Source: Sphingobium sp. (lineage in GTDB: Bacteria; Pseudomonadota; Alphaproteobacteria; Sphingomonadales; Sphingomonadaceae). Taken from it: a stretch of DNA of 64,000 bases. The notes under the pieces are model-generated. The model had not been told where the DNA came from and did no database searches. It saw only the letters and a list, made by a program, of their open reading frames with translations. Below, piece by piece: positions 53,693 through 62,667 of the stretch (its first letter is position 1; each line of letters begins with the position of its first letter). A program made the translations under genes and the position numbers. The stretch is from positions 1 through 64,000 of the forward strand of contig JAGIAA010000009.1 of assembly GCA_017745115.1 (NCBI GenBank). Reading direction: 5' to 3'.

Positions 53693-53861
53693 GTGACTTC
53701 CCCCACATATGCGAAACTGAATGCCGCCAGTTTACCACAGCCATGCCGATAGACAAGCAATGCACCGGCTTCGGGCCGGCCATGTCATGGCGCGGACGCC
53801 AGGTATTGGACGGAACCGACGGCGCTTTGCCTTTGATGCGCAGCCCTGCTAACGGGCCGCG

Positions 53862-55667
53862 ATGGCTGACCTTTCTCATATCCGCAACTTCAGCATCATC
53901 GCGCATATCGATCATGGCAAGTCCACGCTCGCGGACCGGCTGATCCAGCGGACGGGGGGCCTCTCCGACCGCGAGATGACCGCACAAGTCCTTGATAATA
54001 TGGACATTGAGAAGGAACGCGGGATCACGATCAAGGCGCAGACCGTGCGCCTGGACTACACCGCGAAGAACGGCGAGAAATATGAGCTCAACCTCATGGA
54101 CACGCCGGGCCATGTCGACTTCGCCTATGAAGTCTCCCGCTCCCTGGCTGCCTGCGAAGGCGCGCTGCTGGTCGTGGACGCGGCGCAGGGCGTCGAGGCG
54201 CAGACGCTCGCCAATGTCTACCAGAGCATCGAGCATGACCATGAGATCGTGCCGGTCATCAACAAGATCGACCTGCCCGCCGCGGACCCGGACAAGGTGA
54301 AGCACGAGATCGAGGACGTCATCGGCCTCGACGCCAGCGACGCGGTCCTCGCCTCGGCCAAGAGCGGCATCGGCATCGACGACGTGCTCGAGGCGGTGGT
54401 CGCCAAGATCCCGCCACCGAAAGGCGACCGCGACCAGCCGCTCAGCGCCATGCTCGTCGACAGCTGGTACGACCCCTATCTGGGCGTCGTCATCCTGGTG
54501 CGCGTGATCAACGGCGTCATCAGGAAGGGGCTGAACATCAAGTTCATGATCGGCGGCACCGAGCATCTGATCGACCGCGTCGGCTGCATGCGCCCGAAGA
54601 TCGAGGCGCTGCCGGAGCTCGGCCCCGGCGAGATCGGCTTCATCACCGCGCAGATCAAGGAAATCGCGCAGACCCGCGTCGGCGACACGATCACCACGGT
54701 CAAGAACCCCGCGCCCGCCGCCCTCCCCGGCTTCAAGGAAGTGCAGCCGGTGGTGTTCTGCGGCCTGTTCCCGGTCGACGCCAACGACTTCGAGAAGCTG
54801 CGCGACAGCATCCACAAGCTGCGCCTCAACGACGCGAGCTTCTCGTTCGAGATGGAGACCAGCGCCGCGCTCGGCTTCGGCTTCCGCTGCGGCTTCCTCG
54901 GCCTCCTCCACCTGGAGATCATCCAGGAGCGGCTGACGCGCGAATATGACCTGGACCTCATCACCACGGCGCCGAGCGTCGTCTACGAGATCCAGATGAA
55001 CGACGGGTCGGTCCGGCACCTGCACAACCCAGCGGACATGCCCGACGCCAACCATATCGACTTCATCGAGGAGCCGTGGATCGAGGCGGTCATCTATGTG
55101 CCCGACGAATATCTCGGCTCCATCCTCAAGCTCTGCCAGGACCGGCGCGGCATCCAGAAGAACCTGACCTATGTGGGCGGCCGCGCGCAGGTGACCTATG
55201 AGCTGCCGCTCAACGAAGTGGTGTTCGACTTCTACGACCGCCTGAAGTCGATCAGCCGGGGCTATGCCAGCTTCGACTATCACCAGATCGGCGTGCGCGA
55301 GGGCGACCTCGTCAAGATGAACATCCTGGTCAACAACGAGCCGGTCGATGCGCTCAGCATGATCGTCCACCGCGGCGCCGCCGAGGCGCGCGGCCGGCAC
55401 ATGTGCGAGCGGCTCAAGGACCTCATCCCGCGCCACCTCTTCAAGATCCCGATCCAGGCCGCGATCGGCGGCAAGGTGATCGCGCGCGAGACCATCGCGG
55501 CGATGCGCAAGGACGTGACCGCGAAATGCTATGGCGGCGATATTACGCGGAAGAAGAAGCTGCTGGAGAAGCAGAAAGAGGGCAAGAAGCGGATGCGGGA
55601 ATATGGGTCTGTGCAGATCCCGCAGGAGGCGTTTATTGCGGCGTTGAGGATGGGGGATGAGGGGTAA
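53862..55667 (+). CDS. lepA: elongation factor 4 (LepA), ribosome back-translocase
   Basis: A 601-residue GTPase. G1 [14 protein letters not shown] at residues about 13-26, G2 [10 protein letters not shown]3 DTPGHVDF, G4 NKIDLP and the LepA-specific C-terminal domain ([18 protein letters not shown]) are all present. It acts on the ribosome during translation stress. A palindrome spans its stop codon, directly before the metallophosphoesterase gene. Confidence 0.96.
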   Translation: MADLSHIRNFSIIAHIDHGKSTLADRLIQRTGGLSDREMTAQVLDNMDIEKERGITIKAQTVRLDYTAKNGEKYELNLMDTPGHVDFAYEVSRSLAACEGALLVVDAAQGVEAQTLANVYQSIEHDHEIVPVINKIDLPAADPDKVKHEIEDVIGLDASDAVLASAKSGIGIDDVLEAVVAKIPPPKGDRDQPLSAMLVDSWYDPYLGVVILVRVINGVIRKGLNIKFMIGGTEHLIDRVGCMRPKIEALPELGPGEIGFITAQIKEIAQTRVGDTITTVKNPAPAALPGFKEVQPVVFCGLFPVDANDFEKLRDSIHKLRLNDASFSFEMETSAALGFGFRCGFLGLLHLEIIQERLTREYDLDLITTAPSVVYEIQMNDGSVRHLHNPADMPDANHIDFIEEPWIEAVIYVPDEYLGSILKLCQDRRGIQKNLTYVGGRAQVTYELPLNEVVFDFYDRLKSISRGYASFDYHQIGVREGDLVKMNILVNNEPVDALSMIVHRGAAEARGRHMCERLKDLIPRHLFKIPIQAAIGGKVIARETIAAMRKDVTAKCYGGDITRKKKLLEKQKEGKKRMREYGSVQIPQEAFIAALRMGDEG

Positions 55668-55684
55668 ACCTTTAGTTGTTTACC
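55663..55684. promoter_or_regulatory. palindrome spanning the lepA stop
   Basis: GGTAAAC-CTTTAGTT-GTTTACC is a perfect 7-8-7 inverted repeat covering the lepA stop codon, ending 26 bases before the next ATG. Weakly paired as a terminator and lacking a T-run, it may be an operator for the metallophosphoesterase-STAND gene. Confidence 0.4.
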
Positions 55685-55710
55685 GCACTGAGTGGCCTTA
55701 GAATTATCTG

Positions 55711-58700
55711 ATGGCTGACTCAAATTTGCTCACGATCTTACACATCAGCGACTTCCATTTTTCGAAACGGAAGCAACGCGAGCAAACAATCGTGGTCAAC
55801 GCGCTGGTCAAGGATTTGACGACCCTGTGTGTTGGACACCGTAAGCCCGATTTGATAGTTTTCAGCGGAGATCTTGTGCACGCGGCAGGCGTGGACTCGC
55901 ATGAAGAGGCATATGACGTCCTGATTGATCGGGTGTCAAAAGCGACAGGTGTTAGCGATGCTCGCCTGTTTCTATCTCCGGGCAACCATGATGCTGCCAC
56001 CTCCGCTGTTGAAAAGCATGCTGCCGATACCAAAGAGTGGCGAGAGATAGTGGCTTCGGGCGGCATCGCTCGATTGAACGAACTTTACGAGGCAAAATCG
56101 TTCGATGGGGCCTTGCTTGAGAAGTTCTCCAGTTTTTTTGACCTCGATCGTTATCTTACTATGGGCGAACGCAGCCACGGTCGTCGCTTTTGGAGCCCAT
56201 TTGCTGCCGTCGATCACGTCGAAGCGTTGAATTTGGATATCGTCAGCTTCAATACAGCGGCCTTTTCTGCTGCCAGTATGAAGTCATTGGGCGGAGACGA
56301 TAAGCGTCTAGCCATTCCTGAATATGCAGTGATGGAGGCGGTTTCGGCTCTGAAACCGGGCAGCATTAGAGTCTTCGTTACACACCACCCAACTTCGTGG
56401 TTCAGTGATGATTTCAAAAAATATTTTGATGGCGCCTTAGAAAAGCACGCTAATATCCATCTTTTTGGGCATATGCATGATCCACAACCTAAGAAATTAA
56501 TCGGTCTTAGGGGTGAAGTTCTTGATAATCAATCTGGGGCAATTTTCACGCAACGTCGCGAATATTACAATGGATATGCCCTTATTACTGTCGACAAAGC
56601 ACATCATTACGCGGAAACTTTAATTAGATCTTATTTCAGCGACCGTGAGGAATTTGATGAGGGTGTCGATATTGTCGAAAACGGCCGGTGGTGGTCTTCG
56701 CAAGAAGCACGAGAGCATTTTAAGGCAATTGGCGCACCGATCGACGAGGGCGCGTTTCGACAACACTTAAGTGGGCCAGCCCTCGTCGCTTTGTGCGACC
56801 GCGAGGCTGCAACGGGTGGCTATGGAGACTTGCATGGCAAGTTCATCCCTCCACCACTGCAGCGCACCTTCATTCAGGACGTTCCGAGCGATGACAATAA
56901 GATAGAAATTGAAACGTCCATCCCCTTCTCCAACCTGGTCGAAAGCGATTCAAATCTCATCATTTATTCCCGGGCTGAATACGGCCGAACCACATTGCTA
57001 CGCGAATTGCGGTACCGCCTGCTCAAGGATGGCCAAGCCTTAAGATTTCCGCGGCTGCCGGTGATCTTGGATTTCCGGGAAATTACTTCCAACGCAGACA
57101 ATATGCTGCGAAAGGCCCGAGGCAACGCAGAAGCCCTGCCCGAGGGACACGACCTTCAGGCCCTGCTAAAGCTCGGCCATGTTTGCGTCATGATTGACGA
57201 TGTTTTGTTTGAGGACGGTCCTCGAATGAGAGTCCTCAGAGACTTCGTCGCGCGATATCTTTTCTCAAGCGTTCAATCCTCTGCAACAAAACTAGGGGCA
57301 TCCGTCGATCCGGAAATGCCGGTCCGCTTCGAATTTGTAGAAATTAAAGAATTTGGCCGCAACGACATGCGTCAACTGCTGGCAAAAGAAGAACGCTGTA
57401 CAAATGTGGAAGAATGGCTGGACCGCCTTCAAGAGGAATTTAAAGAAATTAATCTCCCATTTACGGCCGCAAACGGATCAATTCTTATCGAAATTCTTTC
57501 CGAGAAGTACAATTTTAATCCAATTAATCGATCGGTTTTGATAGAACAATTTATAGATTCCACGCTTCGTAAGGCAGCTATAGAACAAAGCAAAAGAGAG
57601 ACTTTTGACTACACCAATAAAACCGATTTACTTTCTCACGTTGCGGCTTGGATGGCAAAAAATGGTGAATATGCTCCTTCTCGGGAAGCTACCCGATCCG
57701 AAATAAAATCATACTTGGACAGCAAAGGACTGAACGCAAACCTCGACGTCCTTATGATGGAGTTTTTCAGCGCTCGTATATTTATTGATAAATCCGAAGC
57801 ACGTCTCAGCTTTCGTTATCGCTCTGTTCTGCAGTACTTTATCGCGCTCCGCATGACCGTCGACCAGGCATTTAAGGATTGGGTCTTGGAGGAGGAGCGC
57901 TATCTCCGCTTCACCAACGAAATTCAGTACTATGCTGGGAAATTGCGGAATGATGCGGATTTGGTCAATCTCGTCGCGGCTCGCCATGACGCTATAATGG
58001 CAGCACAAATGGGGGACGTGACCGAGGCAGATTTAAGACAGCTTGAGAGTCGACCGCTTCCGCTTGACAAGAAAAATCAGGCATTCCTCATCGCAGCGCG
58101 AGAAATGGCTGATACACCACTGAGCCAAGAAGAGAAAGATCTTGAATTAGAAACAGGCATGCTTCGTGACACAGAAGACAGGCAAGATATGATTCGACCT
58201 GATGTCATCGATGCCCAAGATATGGCTCTATATTCTCTTACTTTATATTCCGGATTAGTTAAAAATATGGAGCTAATATCCGATTCTGAAAAGAGAATAC
58301 ACTTAACAAAGGTTCTTTATGGCTGGGCCACCCTCTTGGTGGGAGCTTTGACGTTGTCGCCTGTTCTGGCCAAAGAACGCCGACTGCGCATCAACGGCGC
58401 GTTGTATGAGGTACAAGCTCCGCACGGCATGGAAACAGCCACGCTTCTGCGAAAGATGATGTTGGTCTTGCCTCATATTCATATAAAGATGCTGTCACAC
58501 GCTGTTGGCACGGAAAAGCTGGAACGGCAGCTCACGGAACCGACGCTGACCGAAGACGGCCAACCGAAAATTATAGATTTCCTCCGCGTGGGATTGATTT
58601 CCGACTTACGCCTTTCTGCAACGCCAAGTTCGGTCAGCGCCCTTGCGGCACGGCTTCGCGACAACAAGTATCTCCTTTGGGCACTCATAGTGCATGTCAG

Positions 58701-58884
58701 CGAACTTCGGAGACTCGACCGAGTTAAGGAAGAGCACTTCCGGGAACTGGAAAAACCTTTGGCGGGTGCTATTGCGGATCTGCGCGGAGGAAGCCCGAAA
58801 GATCGCGCGAACATTAAGCGACAGCAATTAGCTCGCCTGGAAAGAGATCGGCTGATGCTGACGATGAAGAAAGCTCGCGATTAA
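55711..58884 (+). CDS. metallophosphoesterase-STAND NTPase fusion, candidate antiphage/conflict protein
   Basis: A 1057-residue protein. Residues 8-300 are a calcineurin-like phosphoesterase with all metal ligands: D14-x-H16, G53-D54, G91-N-H-D94, H225 and G253-H-x-H256. Residues about 400-720 form a STAND/NACHT-like NTPase: a degenerate P-loop (AEYGRTTLL, Arg426 for Lys), Walker B VCVMIDDV (D496-D497), and the winged-helix-like FRYRSVLQYF end. The C-terminal 340 residues are probably a helical sensor. The gene is AT-rich, has no clear ribosome site and is wedged between lepA and a conserved small gene. Effector-NTPase design suggests phage sensing followed by nucleic acid or nucleotide cleavage (inference). 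Confidence 0.85.
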   Translation: MADSNLLTILHISDFHFSKRKQREQTIVVNALVKDLTTLCVGHRKPDLIVFSGDLVHAAGVDSHEEAYDVLIDRVSKATGVSDARLFLSPGNHDAATSAVEKHAADTKEWREIVASGGIARLNELYEAKSFDGALLEKFSSFFDLDRYLTMGERSHGRRFWSPFAAVDHVEALNLDIVSFNTAAFSAASMKSLGGDDKRLAIPEYAVMEAVSALKPGSIRVFVTHHPTSWFSDDFKKYFDGALEKHANIHLFGHMHDPQPKKLIGLRGEVLDNQSGAIFTQRREYYNGYALITVDKAHHYAETLIRSYFSDREEFDEGVDIVENGRWWSSQEAREHFKAIGAPIDEGAFRQHLSGPALVALCDREAATGGYGDLHGKFIPPPLQRTFIQDVPSDDNKIEIETSIPFSNLVESDSNLIIYSRAEYGRTTLLRELRYRLLKDGQALRFPRLPVILDFREITSNADNMLRKARGNAEALPEGHDLQALLKLGHVCVMIDDVLFEDGPRMRVLRDFVARYLFSSVQSSATKLGASVDPEMPVRFEFVEIKEFGRNDMRQLLAKEERCTNVEEWLDRLQEEFKEINLPFTAANGSILIEILSEKYNFNPINRSVLIEQFIDSTLRKAAIEQSKRETFDYTNKTDLLSHVAAWMAKNGEYAPSREATRSEIKSYLDSKGLNANLDVLMMEFFSARIFIDKSEARLSFRYRSVLQYFIALRMTVDQAFKDWVLEEERYLRFTNEIQYYAGKLRNDADLVNLVAARHDAIMAAQMGDVTEADLRQLESRPLPLDKKNQAFLIAAREMADTPLSQEEKDLELETGMLRDTEDRQDMIRPDVIDAQDMALYSLTLYSGLVKNMELISDSEKRIHLTKVLYGWATLLVGALTLSPVLAKERRLRINGALYEVQAPHGMETATLLRKMMLVLPHIHIKMLSHAVGTEKLERQLTEPTLTEDGQPKIIDFLRVGLISDLRLSATPSSVSALAARLRDNKYLLWALIVHVSELRRLDRVKEEHFRELEKPLAGAIADLRGGSPKDRANIKRQQLARLERDRLMLTMKKARD

Positions 58885-58887
58885 TCC

Positions 58888-59076
58888 CTACCCATCCGGC
58901 AGCGCATTCGTCTTATTCAACCGGTCCATGATCTCGTCGATCGGCTCGACGACGGTGACGCTGCGGCCTTCGCCGAAGCGGATGCGGGTGCCTTCCGAAT
59001 TGCTGGTGATGAAGGAGATCTGCGTGGCGTTGACGGCGACGGGCACGCGGTCTGTGCTGGTGAATTTCACGAACAT
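58888..59076 (-). CDS. small FlbD-like protein
   Basis: A 62-residue protein whose beta-strand pattern (MFVKFTSTDRVPVAVNATQI, then ITSNSEGTRIRFGEG, then VVEPIDEIMDRLN) resembles the small FlbD family and similar sphingomonad hypotheticals. No flagellar genes are adjacent. Start 59076 follows AAGGAGAGAGCGCCC. It converges with the metallophosphoesterase-STAND gene, three bases apart. Confidence 0.65.
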   Translation of the reverse strand: MFVKFTSTDRVPVAVNATQISFITSNSEGTRIRFGEGRSVTVVEPIDEIMDRLNKTNALPDG

Positions 59077-59376
59077 GGGCGCTCTCTCCTTTTTCCGTTC
59101 GACCCATATGGGCCTGCGAAGCACGATGTGCTGTGCTTCGGTGCTCACGTACCAAATGTACGCTGCGCTCCGATGCGCACAAATCCCGCTTCTCGGCTCC
59201 ATTTGAGCCGAACGGATGCAGCGTAGCGGATTTGGGGGTGGGGGCAAGGCGGGGTTGGTGCTTCCGTCGCGAGCGGCGGTCCCCTCTCCCTTCCGTGCCT
59301 GCGGCACTCCCTCCTTCACGCGAGTCACGCGCCTCGCGTGAACCCCTAAAGGGGCGAGGGGAAAAAGCAGGCGGCG
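59077..59376. repeat. palindrome-rich intergenic region
   Basis: No gene is supported in this 300-base gap. It holds several inverted repeats: GAAGCAC-N8-GTGCTTC (59118-59139), GTAC-CAAAT-GTAC (59149-59161), GTGCC-TGC-GGCAC, TCACGCGAG-N8-CTCGCGTGA (59316-59341) and CCCC-TAAA-GGGG. Some may terminate the leftward gene at 59377. Confidence 0.55.
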
Positions 59377-60141
59377 CTAGTCGCGCATGTGGGCGACGGC
59401 GCTCCGGAGCGCGAAGCTGTCTTCGCATCCGGCCCAGGCGACGATCCTGGCCCAGGCCTGTTTGCGGTTGTCGTTCCGATCGAAGGCGATGAGGCCGAGA
59501 TCCGTGAACCTGGCTCGCATCGCGTCGACAAGCTTGCAGTAATGATCCATGGCCTCGTTCAGGAATTCCGCGCTGCGGGCTTTTTCGCCAGCTCGCGCCT
59601 TTTTCACTTCTTCATCCACGACCCGCTTCAGGCGCAGCGGCAGGCCGCTGGCGCCGCCGCTCAGCTGGCCGTCATAGTTGGCGAGCATGAAGGTGCCGAC
59701 GCGGTCGTTATAGACGCGGCGGGCGCCGACGAGCTTGCCGTAACTGTAGACCGGCACTTCGACGCCGTGGATGGCGCGGTGCATGAGCGCGTCGCGCAGG
59801 ATGCCGATGCCGTTCTCCTGCGCGGCGGCCCAGGCGGCGGCGAATTCCTCCGCGCCGGGCTTGCGGCGGAGCTGATAGGCGCCGACCTCCGCCATGCCGA
59901 CCGCGGCGCAGGCGGCCTTGACCGAGCCGGTGTCGTTGAGCGCGTCGATGAAGGCGGCCTGGCGCGCGGGCGTCCAGCCATCGTGGCGCGCGCATTTGCG
60001 GGGCACGGGGGTGAAGGCCGGGGGCGCGGGGCGCGACGTTGGGTTTGGATCGGGGCCGGGCTCCGCGGCGGTGGTGAGGGGGGTTTGGGGGGCGGCGGGG
60101 CGCGCGGTTGGGGCGGCGGCTGGGGCTTTGCGTTTTCTCAT
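59377..60141 (-). CDS. terminase-small-like helix-turn-helix protein
   Basis: A 254-residue protein. Residues 1-50 are Ala/Pro-rich and disordered. A helix-turn-helix (AAFIDALNDTGSVKAACAAVG, joined to MAEVGAYQLRRKPG) and the following helix with acidic residues resemble the domain in the small-terminase-like protein at 6983-7540. The C-terminal half (LPLRLKRVVDEEVKKARAGE) is charged. Perhaps an orphan packaging or DNA-binding protein. No other phage genes are next to it. Confidence 0.65.
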   Translation of the reverse strand: MRKRKAPAAAPTARPAAPQTPLTTAAEPGPDPNPTSRPAPPAFTPVPRKCARHDGWTPARQAAFIDALNDTGSVKAACAAVGMAEVGAYQLRRKPGAEEFAAAWAAAQENGIGILRDALMHRAIHGVEVPVYSYGKLVGARRVYNDRVGTFMLANYDGQLSGGASGLPLRLKRVVDEEVKKARAGEKARSAEFLNEAMDHYCKLVDAMRARFTDLGLIAFDRNDNRKQAWARIVAWAGCEDSFALRSAVAHMRD

Positions 60142-60196
60142 GGCGCGGAGGCTGCCAAGGTTTTGCGCGTGTAGGACAGTGCTATTTGGCCCTTCT

Positions 60197-60272
60197 CGTT
60201 ATTCCCGCGACAGCGGGAACCCAGGGATGGGTTGAGAGAAGAAGCTGGGTTCCCGCGTTCGCGGGAATGACG
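60197..60272. repeat. paired inverted repeat, palindrome family A (copy 2)
   Basis: Arms ATTCCCGC...GCGGGAAC and GTTCCCGC...GCGGGAAT, with ends CG(T)TATTCCC and GGGAATGACG, match the copy at 24491-24570. Confidence 0.8.
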
Positions 60273-60306
60273 ATGGAGGTGGATGTCGGGGGCGCTTATG
60301 CGCGAC

Positions 60307-60397
60307 CTGTTCCCCGGCGCAGGCCGGGGCCCAGGATATGGAGCCGCGGCTGAAGTATTTCGCGTCAGACTGGGCCCCGGCCTTCGCCGGGGAACAG
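60307..60397. repeat. paired inverted repeat, palindrome family B (copy 2)
   Basis: Two 28-base arms (60307-60334 and 60370-60397) are reverse complements with one mismatch and share the CGGCGCAGGCCGGGGCCCAG core with 8761-8873. With the family A copy it fills most of the 328-base gap between the terminase-small-like gene and the pilin-like gene. Confidence 0.8.
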
Positions 60398-60469
60398 GAC
60401 AGCTTTGGCATTTTGTGGCGTTGACGCGTTGCCGGGGCGGGCCCCAGCGACGGGCATTGAAGCCGGCGG

Positions 60470-60580
60470 TCAGCCCAGCGAGATCATCGCGACGGCGGAC
60501 GCGAGAGCGAGCAGCGAGCCGAGCAGGCCGAGCTCGAGGGCCGTTGCGGTGATGCCAGTCCTGGTAAGCCGAGTCCGCAT
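60470..60580 (-). CDS. very short Flp-type pilin-like peptide
   Basis: A 36-residue frame: MRTRLTRTGITATALELGLL, then a hydrophobic helix ending SLG. It keeps the G-x-x-A-x-E-x-G-L spacing of Flp pilins (Glu at the +5-like place) but lacks the C-terminal part. GAGAGG lies before the ATG. It is a small or degenerate relative of the next pilin. Confidence 0.5.
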   Translation of the reverse strand: MRTRLTRTGITATALELGLLGSLLALASAVAMISLG

Positions 60581-60790
60581 GGGGACGCCTCTCGATTGAT
60601 CGTGCTGAGAGTGCGCTTCGGCCGGTTATCGAAGGCTTAACAAAGCTGTCAGCCAATCGAAAGGATGAGTGGAAGTGGGTGCTGGGGTGTCGGCAACGGG
60701 GTGCGTCGCGCGACAGTCGGGGGCCACCTTCGATTAAAGTCACGGGCCTCCGATCGGCCTCCCTCTGAAGGAAGAGTCGGGCAGGCCGCC

Positions 60791-60946
60791 TCACCCCATG
60801 GCGTTGGCGGCGTTCATGAAGACGCTGCTGAGGTTGAGGCCGAGGCTCATGAAGGCAATGATGCAGGCGATCGAGATGAGCGCGGCGATCAGGCCATATT
60901 CGATCGCGGTGGCGCCGCGTTGGTCGCGCAGGATGCGAGTCAGCAT
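60791..60946 (-). CDS. Flp family type IVb pilin
   Basis: A 51-residue Flp pilin subunit. The cleavage and assembly region reads RGATAIEYGLIAALISIACI, the classic G/E/Y pattern, followed by the C-terminal helix (SLGLNLSSVFMNAANAMG). GGGGAG lies before ATG 60946. Flp pili are secreted by Tad machinery; no tad or cpa genes are in the window. The gap 60581-60790 holds nothing else recognisable. Confidence 0.85.
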   Translation of the reverse strand: MLTRILRDQRGATAIEYGLIAALISIACIIAFMSLGLNLSSVFMNAANAMG

Positions 60947-61036
60947 GGATGGTCTCCCCTGTCCTGGACGGCAGGGTGGTCGGGCGCGGTGAAGAAAAGA
61001 CTAATACCGTAGCGGAAATGGTGGTTGCGGGGGCGT

Positions 61037-62548
61037 TTAGAATAGTCCCGGCAGGTCGCGCTGGGCGGGGCTTGGCTTGTCCCCGATGAGTGGCTCGAGC
61101 GCGGATTCGATCGGCACGCTGCGGTCGGCCGAGACGATGCCGAACTGGCCGACGCCGCTGCCGCTGATCGGCGTGCAGGCGCGCTTGTCGAGGAAGTCGA
61201 CGGCGCGGGCGACCATGTCGTCGCCAATGTCGCCGAGCGGATATTGCAGATCGTCGCGGGCGCGGCAGGTCTGCTCCATGACGGTGCCGAGGCCGTTGTA
61301 ATAGCCGCCGTCGCCATCGGCATTGACGGTGGCGAAGGCGATGAGGCGCAAGCGGTCGTCGCTGCAGCCCTGGGCGGCGAGGCTGGCATTGCTGGTGATG
61401 TCGAGCGCGATCTGGCCGACGGGCTTGCCATAGGTGTTGTCGCCGATGAGCGCGATGTCGGCGCGCAGATAGGGGCGCATGCCGTTGATGACGAGCTCGC
61501 TGGCCGAGGCGGTCGAGCGCGTGCCGAGGAAGGCGATGCGCCTGGGGGCGATGGCGCTGGACTCGGACTGGAAGTAATAAGGTGTGTTCTCGACCGACTT
61601 CTCCGGGCGGAACTTGAGCGTCGCGAAGATGTCGGACGAACGGCGCGCGCCGCCGAGCAGGCTGGCGAGCACCTGCGCCACCGAGATGGCCCCGCCGCCA
61701 TTGTAGCGCAGATCGATGATCACCTCGTCGATGCCCTGTGCCTTGAAGCTCGCAAAGGCGGTGCGCAGCGCGGGGACGGCCGGGCTGATGAAGGTGCGCA
61801 GATTGATGTAGCCGACCTTGCGGCCGCTGTCGGTGAGGACCTTCATGCCGTAGCGCGGCGAGACGGCGTCGATGTTGAAATCGGCCTTGGTGACGGTGAC
61901 GTTGCGCGTGCCGGCCGCGTCGCGGATCTGCAGGACGCGAGTCACGTTGGGCGTATCGGCGCCGAGCGCGACATAGAGGCCATATTGCCCCTCGCTGGCG
62001 AGGATCGCGCTGACGGTGCGCATGCTCGTGGACGAGGCGCCGATGGAGAGAATCTCCGCGCCCCGGTCGATGCCGGCATTGAGCGCGGGCGCATTCTCGA
62101 AGGCCTCGCTCACCCAGAGGCGGCGGGCGGCATCGTCGACGTAGAGCCGCATGCCGAAACCGCCGGTCGAACCGCTGGCATAATAGGCATTCTCCGCGGC
62201 GATGGACGTCACATAGGAGAAGTAACGGTCCTTGCCCTGCGCTCGGGCGCCGGCGGTCAGCGCGTCGACATAATCGGAGAGATTGGAGAAACCCGACGGC
62301 GGCACATAGGTCATCGTCTCGGGGAAGAGATACCATTCGTTGAACTGGGCCAGCACCCAGTCCTGGCGCATGCGCAGCGAACAGCCGGCGGTCGGCGTGG
62401 GGGTCGGGGTCGGCGTGGGGGTGACGGTAACGGGGGACGAACTGCCGCCCGAGGAGCCGCCGCCGCATGCGGACAGCGCCAGCGCCAGCGCCATGCCCAA
62501 ACCACTGATCCCATCCCGGATGCGACGCCGCCAGATTCTTCTTCTCAT
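61037..62548 (-). CDS. S41 family C-terminal-processing-like peptidase lipoprotein
   Basis: A 503-residue protein with lipobox (ALSAC) and a Thr/Pro repeat linker (residues about 40-53). A PDZ-like region (APALNAGIDRGAEILSIG) precedes the S41 protease domain: VIIDLRYNGGG, catalytic Ser in STASASELVINGM, and Lys in NTYGKPVGQ. It is a secreted tail-specific-type protease anchored to a membrane. The long reading through another frame is a shadow. Confidence 0.87.
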   Translation of the reverse strand: MRRRIWRRRIRDGISGLGMALALALSACGGGSSGGSSSPVTVTPTPTPTPTPTAGCSLRMRQDWVLAQFNEWYLFPETMTYVPPSGFSNLSDYVDALTAGARAQGKDRYFSYVTSIAAENAYYASGSTGGFGMRLYVDDAARRLWVSEAFENAPALNAGIDRGAEILSIGASSTSMRTVSAILASEGQYGLYVALGADTPNVTRVLQIRDAAGTRNVTVTKADFNIDAVSPRYGMKVLTDSGRKVGYINLRTFISPAVPALRTAFASFKAQGIDEVIIDLRYNGGGAISVAQVLASLLGGARRSSDIFATLKFRPEKSVENTPYYFQSESSAIAPRRIAFLGTRSTASASELVINGMRPYLRADIALIGDNTYGKPVGQIALDITSNASLAAQGCSDDRLRLIAFATVNADGDGGYYNGLGTVMEQTCRARDDLQYPLGDIGDDMVARAVDFLDKRACTPISGSGVGQFGIVSADRSVPIESALEPLIGDKPSPAQRDLPGLF

Positions 62549-62642
62549 AGATCAAATGACTAACGTCGCCCGCGCGCCTTGTCGCGCGGCTTTTTCGGAC
62601 CACGGCTGTGGTTGCCGGCGACTGTGCTCTTGACGCAATGTG

Positions 62643-62667
62643 ATTACTTATACATTGTATGACTAAT
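62643..62667. promoter_or_regulatory. PadR operator overlapping the start codon
   Basis: ATTACTTATAC-ATT-GTATGACTAAT is an 11-3-11 inverted repeat with two mismatches. Its right half overlaps the PadR ATG. It matches the perfect palindrome at 41802-41830, so autoregulation is likely. Confidence 0.65.

Noticed and set aside
53676..55436. 586-codon minus-strand open frame
   Set aside because: Antisense to lepA; repetitive Asp/Glu/Val composition mirrors codon bias of lepA.
55400..59400. Genomic island with several defence genes
   Set aside because: Only one gene differs in composition; both flanks are ordinary chromosomal genes and no attachment repeats were seen.
60138..62603. Long minus-strand open frame of 821 codons
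   Set aside because: It overlaps the S41 peptidase, two pilin genes and repeats in another frame, and is Arg/His-rich as expected for a shadow in high-GC DNA.
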